A stretch of DNA of 43,265 bases from Zygnema cylindricum (Eukaryota; Streptophyta; Zygnematophyceae; Zygnematales; Zygnemataceae): positions 1-43,265 of the forward strand of contig JBBHKE010001985.1 of NCBI GenBank assembly GCA_037447655.1. Reading direction: 5' to 3'. Made by a program: the position numbers and the translations under genes. How positions within the stretch are numbered: position 1 is the first letter of the stretch; each line of letters begins with the position of its first letter. The notes beneath the pieces were generated by a model. That model was not told where the DNA came from, did no database searches, and worked only from the letters and a program-made list of their open reading frames with translations. Positions 30,876 to 41,859 of this stretch are shown here, in pieces.

Positions 30876-31995
30876 TATTGTTGTGTATTGCTAAAAAACT
30901 TATAGCGATAACACCAATACTGATAGTTATCAGTTATCGAACGGTCAGAGGTCCTGATATATCAGCCCGAGACCAACAAATTCCATATCGGCGATAACTT
31001 TAAAAATATATAGTACGCATTTTATAGTACCTTATTATATACTGTATTATACTATTTACATTATATAGCGTGGCATGATACGTATACTAATCTGTTCCGT
31101 AACTATTTAACTAATAATAAATACGGATAACGCAGCACAGAAAAACTTTGGCCAGTTAACTGAACAGTCGCTTAACGACAATTTACTGAAATGTACCGAC
31201 AAACTGGTGAACATGGAACAGGAAAAGGACGGCGGACACAAAGTACAACGGACGCAAAATAACATTTTGCGCGCCGTCAAAATCGAACGGACAAATTGGA
31301 ATGAGAGAATAAGAGCGAACGGCTAGCGTGAGCGCCGACATCTCGGAATGGCTTTTTTGGCGACTTTTGCCAAAATAGCCGACAGATTGACACGTGGCAG
31401 GTCTCTAGTGGATCTTAAGGAAAAAAGGGACAAAGCCATGGCGTTGGATGTGAAAGGTACTTCATTCTTTGAATGTATACCAAAATCGTACGGTTGAGTA
31501 CATAATGTATGGATCTTGACAAACGGTCAAGATGTTGCCGACAGATTAGAATGGAAGTCATAAAAGTATGTCAAAAAATTTCAAGATTTCCAAATCAAAA
31601 TGATTGTGAAGTTGAGGAAAAATGTTTTCGATCCACGTGTTAGGCACACATATGTCACATAAAATCAGACGAACCTGCTAATTTCTAGCGTGATTTTTGC
31701 AGGAAAAAAAAAAACAGGAGATATTGAAGCTGCCCGATAATCATTTGAAAAAACTCATTGGCGGTCGCTATATATCGGAGGAGTCTGATCGTACATTTAT
31801 TTGTACGGTCAATACATATATCGCCGACAATTATCGATATCGGTGTTATTGCCGATAAATACCGATAAAGGTCGGTTATTTATCGCCGATAACACCGATA
31901 ATGATATATCGTACCAATATATCGATTATCGGGTACCCAAAAAAAGGTCTATATCGGTTATCGACAAATCCTTACCGATACAAAACACAAAAAAA
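30876..31995. mobile_element. Candidate GTATCGG-end element, adjacent copy
   Basis: The left part (30880-31010) is colinear with 633-770: AGCGATAACACCAATACTG, TATCAGTTATCG, CGAGACCA-CAAATTCC and TATCGGCGATAA appear in the same order in both. The right part (31801-31992) is colinear with 1290-1434 (GCCGATAA, CCAATATATCGATTATCGG, CCGATACA). So this and the 629-1434 element are two copies of one family. Confidence 0.5.
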
Positions 31996-33340
31996 TGCAT
32001 TTATCGATTTGTCCAGAATCGTTTTCGATATTATTCCTTTTCTATCTCTATACAAATTATAGACCTTTGGTTGTCTTTTTGGAAACCTTTAAATAGGGTC
32101 GTTTCTGTTCGTCTGCAAATATGAACGGCTTGTCCCATGGGCGACATCACCAAACAAGTAATTTTTTCCCTCGGGCGACCTCATCAACGGGTAACTTCCA
32201 AAGTACCCACTCAATTTCTAACTTTGATCAGCAAGACTTGTCTGCTCAAACCAATCACCGATGGGGTAACTTTCACATCACATTAACCCCTTGGCAACTG
32301 TTTGCCACCGTCAAAATCAAGGTGCTCGGATAAGTCACCGAACACATAGATACAACCACCACTTGCACTAATGAGGCTTTATCCATCTATTCTTCGTTCT
32401 TGAACGGCCGATCATAAATCATTTCATCATCAAAGTAAAATTAATTAAGACAAAATTTGTTTTGAAAAACGAAAAAAATTGTCAGACCATCGCCAGATTA
32501 TAATGTTTTGAAAATGAAGATAAGACCTTTGACGCGAGTTCTTTGTATCTACACAATGCAATCTAAGAATCGACATGTAAGAACGGACAACAAAGTTGCA
32601 AACAGACGACCTCAACAGCAAGGCATTTTCAAAAATAGGTCCGGTACGCCAAAGTGAAGCAAACTATATAGATGTCCCGTTAAAAAGTAGGGCATATTTG
32701 ACAAAAATAACGTAAAGTGTGTAGGTGTCCTGTTTAAAGTAGGCGAAGTTTGTGAATGTGGTGCAAACGATGAAGATGTGTGAAGCCCACGTAATTTTAG
32801 TTACGCATTGTGGAAGTGACGGTAAAACATCATTGTCCTCGATCATAACACCCTATTGGTTGTTCCCATGTACAATGTTGACAAATTGATAAGATATGAA
32901 GCAAAATGTAAAATTAAACATTTAACACCTAAACATAAGAAAGTTGTATAATTTATTTAGGGGAACAAAATGCGTGATTAAACAAGGAAATAGAAGAGAA
33001 GAATGAAGATCTCAAATGGTTTTGTTAAATGGAGAGTATAGAGAAACTGTTTAGATGTAATAGATATTGTAAAATTGTAAAATTATTTATAGATTATGCA
33101 AACTAAAAATTGTTCTTTACTTTTTTTAGGGCAAACAAATTGTGATATAAAAGTAAACTAGGAGTGAAGAAAGAAAATTAAAAATCCTAGTACTCGTAAC
33201 CGAGCTCAACAAGAACCGAGGGAGTAAGTTATCACACAAAACACAGAATTTGCTCTAACTCTTCAATATAGAATTTGCTCTAACTCTTCAATATGTGATG
33301 TGTTTCTGTTGCTGATGAAATTACCATACAATAGTTGTTC
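31996..33340. other. Intergenic, nothing coding recognised
   Basis: AT-rich with a tandem 24-bp duplication of GAATTTGCTCTAACTCTTCA plus ATAT (about 33248-33295). Several 60-70 codon ORFs here have no family signature. Confidence 0.5.
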
Positions 33341-33394
33341 CCGCGTAGAGTTTAAAGAAATTGTTAGGATATAATACATAATGTAAAATGTTAA

Positions 33395-33560
33395 AATAAC
33401 TATATTTTTAGGGTATTTTCTAGGTTTAACTAGACTAGTGAAAAATGAAAAGAAAAGTGTAAGCAGTCTATCTCCACCACCTCCCTCTTGCCCCTATACT
33501 TGTTGTAGTCATCGAAGGAAAGTGAGAGCAGTGGAGCCATAGTTGCCTCAACTCCATGAA
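33395..33560 (+). repeat. Partial copia LTR start, plus orientation
   Basis: AGGGTATTTTCTAGG, GCAGTCTATCTCCACC, ACTTGTTGTAGTCAT and CGAAGG occur in the order found at the start of the minus-oriented LTR at 34900 (GGGTATTTTCTAGGTCA, GGCAGTCC, ACTTGTTGTAGTCACTGAAGG). It is an LTR piece facing the opposite way. Confidence 0.55.
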
Positions 33561-33792
33561 ATTCTATGGGCTCCATTGCCACACAGAATTCGCAGGTCTT
33601 AAGGAAGCTAATCTAGATAGTGCCGACTCCAACTTGATATAAACCCAAATGATTGACCCCTTGACAATCAGAACCTCATTAAAGCTTCACTCCTGAGAAG
33701 TAAGACTTTCTCTGTGCTCAGTTCCACCACAGAATGCAAAGTTAGAATATGAGATTTGGACACATTCCCCCACTTTGACTTTCCCTTAGAAA

Positions 33793-34900
33793 TGCAGCCA
33801 CCCTGGCAGGCAAAAACTCTGACCGACTACACCCCTGTGTAGCCTGGACTCCCCTGAGTCCGCAGCAACAAAAATCACTGAATTTGGTCAACTGAATTGA
33901 TTATTATGGCTGGTCAAAGTTTGCCATTTATACAAGGTGCTCTCTGGGAGAGGCAGCTACCTACCAAAAATATTCTAAGTCCTAAAACCCCTCTCTAAGC
34001 CCCCTAATACTAAAGTACGAACCAATGACAAGACTGTAAAGTACATAAAGGTACAGGTGCCGGTGTACCTTTTGTACGGCCATCGTACGACATGGCCAAA
34101 AACCAGCATGTGTCTTATCCGGACTCGTTATTTTACTTCCCGGAATTCGTGCTGTCAAATATTATCTCTCCACGTGGCTCCAGGTCATGCCACGTATGAT
34201 AAACGGTACGGTACAAGAAAGTACAGGTGCCGGTGTACTTTGTGTACGTACAATGTACGAAATCACCATAATGCGACATTTGTCATTCCCGGATTTGTTT
34301 TCTGCCGTTCCGGAAATTCCGTAAGCCCGTATGAAGTTGCCACGTGTCATCCGGAGTGGCGGCGCTAGAAAACGCCAAATCGGCCATTTTGGAATCTCGG
34401 CTCGCATCGCGGCCGTCGATTAAATCTAGCATTCAATTATTGCCGTCAAAATTATGTGCGCGGTATTTGTTTCGCCGTCGAAACAAATGCGCGGTATCAG
34501 TTTCGTGAAGTACCGTAATCCGTACTACTGTATCTATGTACTAAGAATCAGCTCGCACCGTTAAATGAATATTTCAAATTGTATGTGTTTATATATTTAT
34601 CAATCCCTACATAGTCTAGCACTAGTCTTAGACTTAACGGATAAAACCTGGCGGCTAAGTGACACTTGACGGACGGCAGGTGCCAGGATCAATTCCTGGG
34701 TCCGTCAACGTTCCTTTTAGTAAATCTATATTTATCTACACCTGTCTCTCCGGAGAGCTTAGGCAGACATGGCTTTAGCTCCCTTTCCAGCCTTCAGTGA
34801 CTACAACAAGTGTGGGGGCTTGGAGAAGGGAGTCAGAGGCAGGACTGCCTCTACTCTTTTCTTATCTAGTAATGACCTAGAAAATACCCAAATATCAACA
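33793..34900 (-). repeat. LTR-like copy A of a second copia family
   Basis: About 1.1 kb, beginning TGTTGATATTTGGGTATTTT on the minus strand at 34900 and ending in CA near 33793. It is a diverged direct copy of 38223-39189. Internally it holds a partial self-duplication (GTACAGGTGCCGGTGTAC at about 34050 and 34223) and a tRNA T-arm-like hairpin (34666-34708). Confidence 0.6.
34666..34708 (+). other. Hairpin shaped like a tRNA T-arm plus acceptor stem
   Basis: TTGACGGAC (34666-34674) pairs perfectly with GTCCGTCAA (34700-34708). Inside, CCAGG-ATCAATT-CCTGG forms a 5-bp stem with a 7-nt loop that abuts the 3' outer strand, the geometry of a tRNA T-arm on its acceptor stem. The loop region GGATCAATTCC resembles a B box. 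The same T-arm occurs in copy B (near 38950) but the outer stem is eroded there. Confidence 0.4.
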
Positions 34901-34959
34901 CTCCATAGTCAGGAGTGACGAGTAACATAAGTCACTCTCAACAAAAGGTTGAGTCCGGC

Positions 34960-35015
34960 AAGACTCGAATCGGCAGAGCGAAGCGTAGCCGTCAGCTCTA
35001 ACCGATCTGTCGTAG
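34960..35015 (-). other. Hairpin with tRNA-like words
   Basis: Minus strand ATCGGTTAGAGC pairs with GCTCTGCCGAT around a 15-nt loop, followed by GATTCGAGTCT. GGTTAGAGC looks like the 3' half of a D-arm and GATTCGAGTCT like a B box, but no T-stem or acceptor stem closes. At best it is a decayed tRNA-derived sequence. Confidence 0.25.
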
Positions 35016-35029
35016 GAGTTTGTTAGATT

Positions 35030-35852
35030 ACACAAGGTATGATATTTATTTAAACTATGTTTAGAACTTAAAACCGATTAACAGAATGACGGATGAAAAA
35101 CATAGAAATTAGTTAATATACCGTGCGAATATGATCACGGTCGAAACAAATGAATCGGACATTTCTTTTCAACGTCTAACATTGAAAGTCGATTTTGACT
35201 CGACGGCACATATAAACGCCAAGATTCTGAAATGACCGCTTTGGCAGTTTTCCATCGTGGCATGACCAAGCACAACGCGGCAAGATAATATTTGGAAGCA
35301 GGAATCCCAGGAAGCAAACCGAAAAATTCGAATGAGACAAGCGTCCACTCACTGGTCTTGCCGTACACAAGCCATACATAAATGACATCAGCCGTAGTAC
35401 CTTTCTGTACGCTATACTCATATGATTTGATCGTACATTAGTAAGTAGAGGTTGTGAGAGGGGTATAAGACTTAGTAATTTCAATAGGTATCCACCTCTC
35501 TCTGAGAGAGTTTTTATAAAACATGCGTCTTTGCCGCCTTATAACTTATCGCCTAGTTGAGCGTTTTCAGTGATTTTTTTTGCTGTGGACTTAAAGGAGT
35601 CCAAATTGCACACGGGTGCTGTGAGCTTAGAAGTATGTTTGCTTGAGCAGTAGTGGTTGTAGTTTAAAGTGGGCTAGTTAATATTGCCCAAAGGCTTCCT
35701 AGATTCTGTGGTCCAAAGGAGGACACAAAATTGCGGGTTATTGGCCCACTCATTATGGTGCCCATATTTAACGGATCTAGGTTCTTTTTTTGGGAAGCCA
35801 TTATGAGAAGGCTTTGTGCGAAAAAGGATTTTGGGGTATTGTGAGTGGATAA
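35030..35852. other. Region upstream of the plus-strand copia half, no clear gene
   Basis: One minus-strand frame (35135-35368) reads like ordinary protein (EWTLVSFEFFGLLPGIP, ALCLVMPRWKTAKAVI) but I do not recognise a family and there is no supporting context. The rest may be leader sequence of the copia copy. Confidence 0.3.
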
Positions 35853-38129
35853 GTGAAACATCCACCTCAAGGAACTCCACTAGGGTTTGGTGGAATATGG
35901 TTTTCTAGAGCAGCATCAGCCCCAACCGAGGGGGCAAAGTATGCGGATAGCAATGTGTCTGAAAAGGGGAAAGGGAAGGAGACACCTCTTACTCTTATTG
36001 CTCCTATTGCCACGGCACTCGGAGCGGCAATCGTGAAGATTGCGGAGAACGACAAATAAATGCTGGAAGACACCAACATTGCTGCCAAAAACTTCATTGT
36101 GAGACACATCACTCAAGATTTGGCAAACCCAAATCTTCACGTTTACAAGGCCGATGAGTAGTGGGTGAGTTTAGTGGAGATCAATAGAGCTGGTACGTTT
36201 TAGGAGCTCCAGTTGGCCGAGCAAAAGTTGGGAATTATACTTACAAAGGGGGAAAAATGTTAGACTTCTACAATGATCTTTCTTGTTTGTAAATGGAGAT
36301 GGAGAGTGCCGGGTGGACAGGTACAATGAAGATGAAAGTTAACAATCTCTTCATGAAGTTACGCGACGAGTGTAGAACATAGTGTACTAAGTACAAGAAA
36401 TGATTGACAATTTATGGAAGTGGAATACAGTGGTATAGATGATAGTTGTGCAAGAGAACATGATTGAGATTAGGAGAGGAAGAAAGAGCCTTCAAGTTCT
36501 AGCTGCCGGAGGGGACCGGTGGAGACAGGTGCCGAAAAATCTGTACAAAGGAGAAAGAGATCAATTTGGAGGATCGAGGCCCCCAAAGGGCCTTTGTCAT
36601 ATTTGCTTCATCTTCATCGTCATCGTGGATAACTTCATCGCCGATTCTGTCAAGCTGTCAGAGTTTAGGCTCCAAGAGAACAGTGGAGGCGCTTCTTTCG
36701 GATAGAAGAATAAGGTACTTGTGGTTACAAAAGTGAAAGGAGAGACCGAGGACGAGTCCTCTAAGGAGGAGGATGGGGAACTTAATTTTGACGAGAATCT
36801 GGAGGAGAAGGAGATCCCTCGGAAATAGAAGTGTGCTCTCAAAGCAATTCAGGAAGTTCCACAGGAAGGATGGATCATTGACTTAGGGGCATCGATGCAT
36901 ATGTGTCGTGATAAACACCTCTTTACTAAGCTAAGAAAGATCCCTATTGTAGAGAGAGTATGGGGATATGAGAAATGTTACTTCACATCTAGTGGGATCG
37001 ATAGATCTCAAAGTCTTAGTGGAGGGTAAGACTTCTATACTCACCTTTTTAGATGTCCTCTGTATTCCTCAACTGACTAAAAATCTTGTCTCTAAGGCTG
37101 TAGTAGATGACAAAGAGTTTGATACCCTCACTAGAAAGGGAGTCTTTAGAGCCAAGTTTGGGAATAAAGTCTACTTCACGGCATATAAGGGTAGTCAAGG
37201 AATGTTTAGGCTTAACTTGAGTAATTAAAAGAAGAATGCTTACTATGGTTATGTCCCAAAGTTGATGATTTGGCATAAGAAGTTAGGGTATGTGCATTAT
37301 GATTGGTTGAGGGAAATGAACAAGCTTGGCGTAGTACAAGGCATTCACTTTGGGGATAATGAAATGGTGGATGAGTGTAGTTGATGTGCCCAAGGTAAGG
37401 CTCATATAATTCTCTTTCCCAAAGCCGCCACATATAGGGGTGAAAAAGTACTAGATCAAGTACACACAAATATCTAAGGACCAGCAAAAGAACCTTAAAT
37501 TGGAGGGAAAAAATCTATGCTGACAATATCTGATGAGTGTTGAAGATACTCTAAATCTACTTTCTAAAAACAAAGTCTGGAACACCTACTTACTTCAAAG
37601 AGTATAAATGTTCGATTGAGAAGTTCCACGGAACCCCCATTAAGAGAAGGAGTAATAATGGGGGAGAGTATACCTCTAACGAGTTGGAGGAATACTTGAG
37701 GGATGAGGGAGTTCAGCATAAAAAAACTGTACTGTATAATATAGAACAAAATTGGGTAGGTGAGAGATTAAACGAGACACTAGGAGATAGTGTATGCAGT
37801 ATGTTGGCATACAATAAAAGAGGAAAAAGGTTTTGGGCAGAAGCCATGAACTATACCAACTACATTAAAAATAGAGTCCTTACCCCAGCCTTAAAAGGAA
37901 TGACATCTTTTGAGAGATGGGTTGGAAGGAAACCAAATATCTCTCACCTTAAAGTATTCGGTAGCCAAGTTTATAGTCTTGATACAGATAGAAAAAATTG
38001 GAAACTAGATGCTAAGGGAAAACCTTAATACTTTGTAGAATATGATGAGGATGTCAAAGGATATAGAGTTTATGACTTAGCAAAGCAAGATATCATTCTT
38101 GTGCAACACCTAGTTGTCATGTTTGAATG
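35853..38129 (+). pseudogene. copia gag-protease-integrase half, heavily decayed
   Basis: Fragments in order, with many stops: a gag C-terminal part (NFIVRHITQDLANPNLH, LVEINRAGTF, LQLAEQKLGIILTKGE), a broken zinc-knuckle start (LCHIC), a protease-like WIIDLGASMHMC in which the catalytic D-S-G is D-L-G (36871), MIWHKKLGYVHYDWL from the pre-integrase domain, NNGGEYTSNELEEYL with the second integrase Asp changed to Asn, WVGERLNETLGD, and FWAEAMNYTNYIKNRVLTPA to SHLKVFGSQVY. It ends at the integrase-RT linker. Sequence is unlike the intact element, so it is a different family. Confidence 0.85.
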
Positions 38130-38222
38130 ATGAAAATTTGAGACCTCTATAAGTCCTCAGAATGGACACCTTTCAAGAAGCCTCTATGATAACATTGACC
38201 CCTTTGTGTTTCAGCAAGAACA

Positions 38223-39189
38223 GCTGCCACCCTGGCAGACAAAAACTTTGACCACCTTCACCACTATTAAGATAAGACTCCCATGAATCTATAGCAAAAA
38301 GAATCTCTGAATTTGATCCCTTGAGCAGTAAGTTATGGAGGGTCAAAGTTGACCTTTTGTACAGAAGCTCTCTGGGAGAGAGGGTCCTATCTACCAATTT
38401 TTTTAGTGTCCTATTTCTCTCACATACTCTATCTTCTGATGTACGAAACCAATCATATTACTGTGCCGTAAAGAAAGGTGCAGTTGCCGGTGTACTTTGT
38501 GTACGGATACTGTACGACATGGCCTAAAAGTCGACACATGTCATATCCGTATTCAATCCCGTAATCCTCGGAAATGCCGCAATCCAAGATAATTTTTTCA
38601 CATGTCATCCGATGTGGCGATGACCACAAACCTCCGAGATTCTCCTCCGCGATCTTGGCTTTCTTCTCGACCTTCCGATTGAATGAAGATTTCAATCGCA
38701 GCTGTCATAAATACTTGCGCAATATTTGTTTCGTTAAAGAAAGAAATGCGCCAATTGTTTCTTAAATATACTGTAATCTGTACTTTTACATAACTGGATC
38801 TATAAATCTATTTAAAAATAGTAGTTAAATGAATTATCCTCCATGTTATTATTTAATTAAATAACAAACCCTATAGCGTATATTATTAGTCCTAGTCTTA
38901 ACGGATAGGTCTACCGGCTACCGGCTGCCTAGCGGACCTGCGGGTTCCAGGATCAGATCCTGGTTCTGACATCCATTCTTTTAGTGAATAAACTATCTAT
39001 CGGAAAATCAACAAACTTTGAAAACCTTTGATAGCCTAGGTAGCCGTGGCTTTAGCTTCCTCCCATAATTCTCAATGACTGCGCCAAGTGTGGGAGTTGG
39101 AGAGAGAAGTTAGAGATAGACTGCCTCGGTTTCTTTGTGTATTTCAATTAAGACCTGGAAAATACTAACAAGAACCATCAATTTCTACA
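38223..39189 (-). repeat. LTR-like copy B, 3' LTR of the minus-strand half
   Basis: Directly follows the polypurine tract AAAATAAAGGGAG (39190-39202) and begins TGTAGAAATTGATGG on the minus strand. It is colinear with copy A (33793-34900) including CCACCCTGGCAG, CTCTGGGAGAG, GCCGGTGTACTTTGTGTACG and the T-arm hairpin, but shows many substitutions and indels. It abuts the end of the plus-strand integrase half. Confidence 0.65.
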
Positions 39190-39202
39190 CTCCCTTTATT
39201 TT

Positions 39203-40984
39203 CTAGTCAATCTTTAGTTTTAGACCACACTTCTCCCTGCAGAAAATTAGCTTAGGGGAAGCCACACGTTTGGTCATCATATCTGCAACCATTTGACTAT
39301 CTGGCCGGTACTCTAAACTGATTATTTTGTTTTCTACTTTCTCTCTAACAAAGCTGAGTCTAATGTCATTGTCTTTTGCTCTAAATTGATGTTTAGGATT
39401 GGCAAAAATAGCGATTGCTGCTTGATTATCACAAAAACTTTTCTGCACACCATTCTTAAGGTGACCAAGCTCACCAAGCAAAGACTTGACCCACATCAAT
39501 TCCTTTACAGCAGAGCAAGAGGCCATATACTTAGCCTCCATGGTGGACTGAGCAATAACCTTTTGCTATTTCCTACTACAACACCTAGCCCCGTCACCCA
39601 CATATAATTCATATCCAGAAGTACTTCTCCTCTTCGGAGCATCACTATAACTGGCATCACTCCAAGTAGTGATGTCATTATTCTCCCCACCCAAATGCAA
39701 ACATAGATCCCTAGTTCCTATCAAATATCTAAGGACTCTCTTTGCTACCTCCTAATCCCTCTTAGTGGGAGCATTTAGACTTCTACTCATCACTCCTACA
39801 ACTGCTGCTAAATCCGGAGGGGTACAATTCATAAAATAGATTAGACTTCCCATTACTTGTCTGTAAGGAATAGTCTGCATGAACTTCTATTCTCCAGGAG
39901 ATAATTCCTCGTCTAAGACTATGAATCTTTCTTCCTCACTCCCCTCACTTCCCTTCTTTAACTCTATTGGAGTTGTACAACTATTAGCTTTATCCATCTG
40001 AAATTTTTCAAGCATGTTCCCTATTGCTTCTTTTTGAGTCAATCTAATAATCTTTCTTTTTCGGTCTCTTACTACTTGAATTCCCAAAATATATTTTTCT
40101 TCCCCTATATCCTTCATTTCAAATCTCCCCTTAAGATCGGTTTTCAGTTTATTAATTTTTTCCATTGATTTACTTAAAACAAGCAAATCATCAACATAAA
40201 TTGCAATTAATATATCACCTTCCTCATCTTCAAAAACATAGATTCAGTGATCTGAGCTGATCCGGATATATCCCAGACCGGTAAGAAACTCATCACTTCT
40301 TATTCCACTGTCGAGGCGCCTATTTAAAACCATTAATAGATTTAATCAACCGTCATACCTTACTCTCCTCCCCTTCCTCCACAAATCCTTCGTATTGTCG
40401 CATGAAGAGGTCCTCTTCCAATTCTCCATTCAAAAAGGTTGTCTTGATGTCCATCTGGTGCACCTCCATGTCTCCTGCTGCTGCCACGCTGAGAAGTATA
40501 CGGACCGAGGGAAATCTGACGACCGGGGCAAAGGTTTCCTTGTATTCGATTCCTTCTTTCTCTTTAAATCCTTTTGCCACTAATCGGTCTTTGTAACGCT
40601 CAATTGTGTTATCCGGGTTAAGTTTTTATTTGAAAACACACTTACAACCGATTGGTTTTCGGTTCGTTGGACATTCCACCAACTCCCAAGTATCGGCTGC
40701 CATAATTGAGGCCATCTCTTCATTGACGGCTGTCTTCCACAGGTTCTTTTCTAGAAAAGTCATCGCCTATCCATAAGTCTAAGGTTCATCTTGATGAGAT
40801 AGTTTTGTTACCTTGTTTTTAACCTGCATTTTTCGCAATCTTTTGCTACTTCTCTCTTCCCCCCTCAAAATCAGTGGTCTGAATAGATCGTTCTCGTGGG
40901 TTCTTTCGAACAATCTCGGCTTCTCCCCTATCTTTTGATTCAAAATAAGTTTCCACCACGTCTTCCCCTTTGGGTAGAGTTGTC
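39203..40984 (-). pseudogene. copia RT-RNase H half, opposite orientation
   Basis: Minus strand, in order: the linker before RT (from about 40984), NEEMASIMAADTWELVECP, NRKPIGCKCVFK, then MAKGFKEKEGIEYKETFAPV, VHQMDIKTTFLNGELEED (catalytic Asp kept), IYVDDLLVLSKSMEKIN near 40190 (YVDD kept), GRFEMKDIGEEKYILGIQVV, and RNase H from 39541 with MEAKYMASCSAVKELMWVKS, SFCDNQAAIAIF and VADMMTKRVASPK, ending with a stop next to the polypurine tract. It has internal stops and indels, for example between 40200 and 40353. Better preserved than the plus-strand half. Confidence 0.88.
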
Positions 40985-40989
40985 ACTAC

Positions 40990-41302
40990 AAAGTCGTGCT
41001 CGATATCGCTTTCGGTATTCTCGCTGATGAGTCGCAGCGGTTGCTTATCTCGAAACGATGACGCGATGGACGTATTCTACTTCGGCAAGACAGCCTCGCG
41101 AAACGACAAATTAAAGGTCAAGAACATGTCACTGTGGTACACTCTACAGTACTGAATTGTACGGAAGTATGTCAGGAAAGTCAAGGGTTGCTTAAGGTCC
41201 TGCCGTAGCATAATATGTCCATTGCGTCATGGTTTCGACATAAGCAACCGCTGGGACTCATTGGCGAGAATCTCGGAAACGATATTGAGCACGATTTGGT
41301 AA
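40990..41302. mobile_element. Foldback element with arms of about 100 bp
   Basis: 40990-41090 and 41199-41302 are inverted copies (GTCGTGCTCGATATCGC against GCGATATTGAGCACGAT-type, and GCAACCGCTG-GACTCAT in both). The roughly 110-bp centre contains ACAAATTAAAGGTCA and AACATGTCACTGTGG, also found near the right end of the 26506-27099 element. It lies at the break of the minus-strand copia half. Confidence 0.75.
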
Positions 41303-41317
41303 GGGTGCGTCTCAATG

Positions 41318-41859
41318 TACACTGTCAATCGTTATTATAGTAAAGGAATAAATCGCGTACGGCGTTAATTACACTAATCGGGTATTTTTTTTTTTTGAGA
41401 AAATTTATGTATACTAATTAATCCCTATCTGTTATTTAGATTGTCCGAAATAATAAATACCCACCGTTTCGATGTCTACAGTAATATGTGTTCCCGTACA
41501 AAATCTGTCAATTCGTACGCCGTCGCGTTGTTCACACGGTCGACAAAATAACATAGGAGAACGTGATTTTTCTCGACAAGTTTGCATCTCTTTCTTCCAG
41601 TGCACATTCACCTGTGTGCGCAATATTGTTAAGTGTCTTTTTAAGCCTTTGTAATTAAAAAGGTACCATTTCGTACGGAGATACCATGTCCGTATGCCAC
41701 ACTATTTCCATCACAATGTACTTCCATTATTAACGTTGCTTAAGAAAAAACCCTTATTAGAATAATGGAAAAATAGAGTTATGGATTGTATTTCATGTTA
41801 TTTTTTGAAAAAAGGGCACTGAATTAACATTATTTACTGTAATAGCGATTGGCGGTGTA
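41318..41859. mobile_element. TIR element, 542 bp
   Basis: Ends TACACTGTCAATCGTTATTA and (reverse complement of right end) TACACCGCCAATCGCTATTA, 17 of 20 identical, then AGTAAA in both. It has the same layout as 27114-27652 and 28136-29062, including a central GTACGG-rich block. Confidence 0.8.

Noticed and set aside
34960-35015. A tRNA gene on the minus strand
   Set aside because: D-arm-like and B-box-like words are present, but no T-stem or acceptor stem can be formed. Kept only as a tRNA-like hairpin.
35135-35484. Minus-strand ORFs of 77 and 102 codons as a host gene
   Set aside because: Overlapping frames, no recognised family, no splice or start context, and they lie between transposon pieces.
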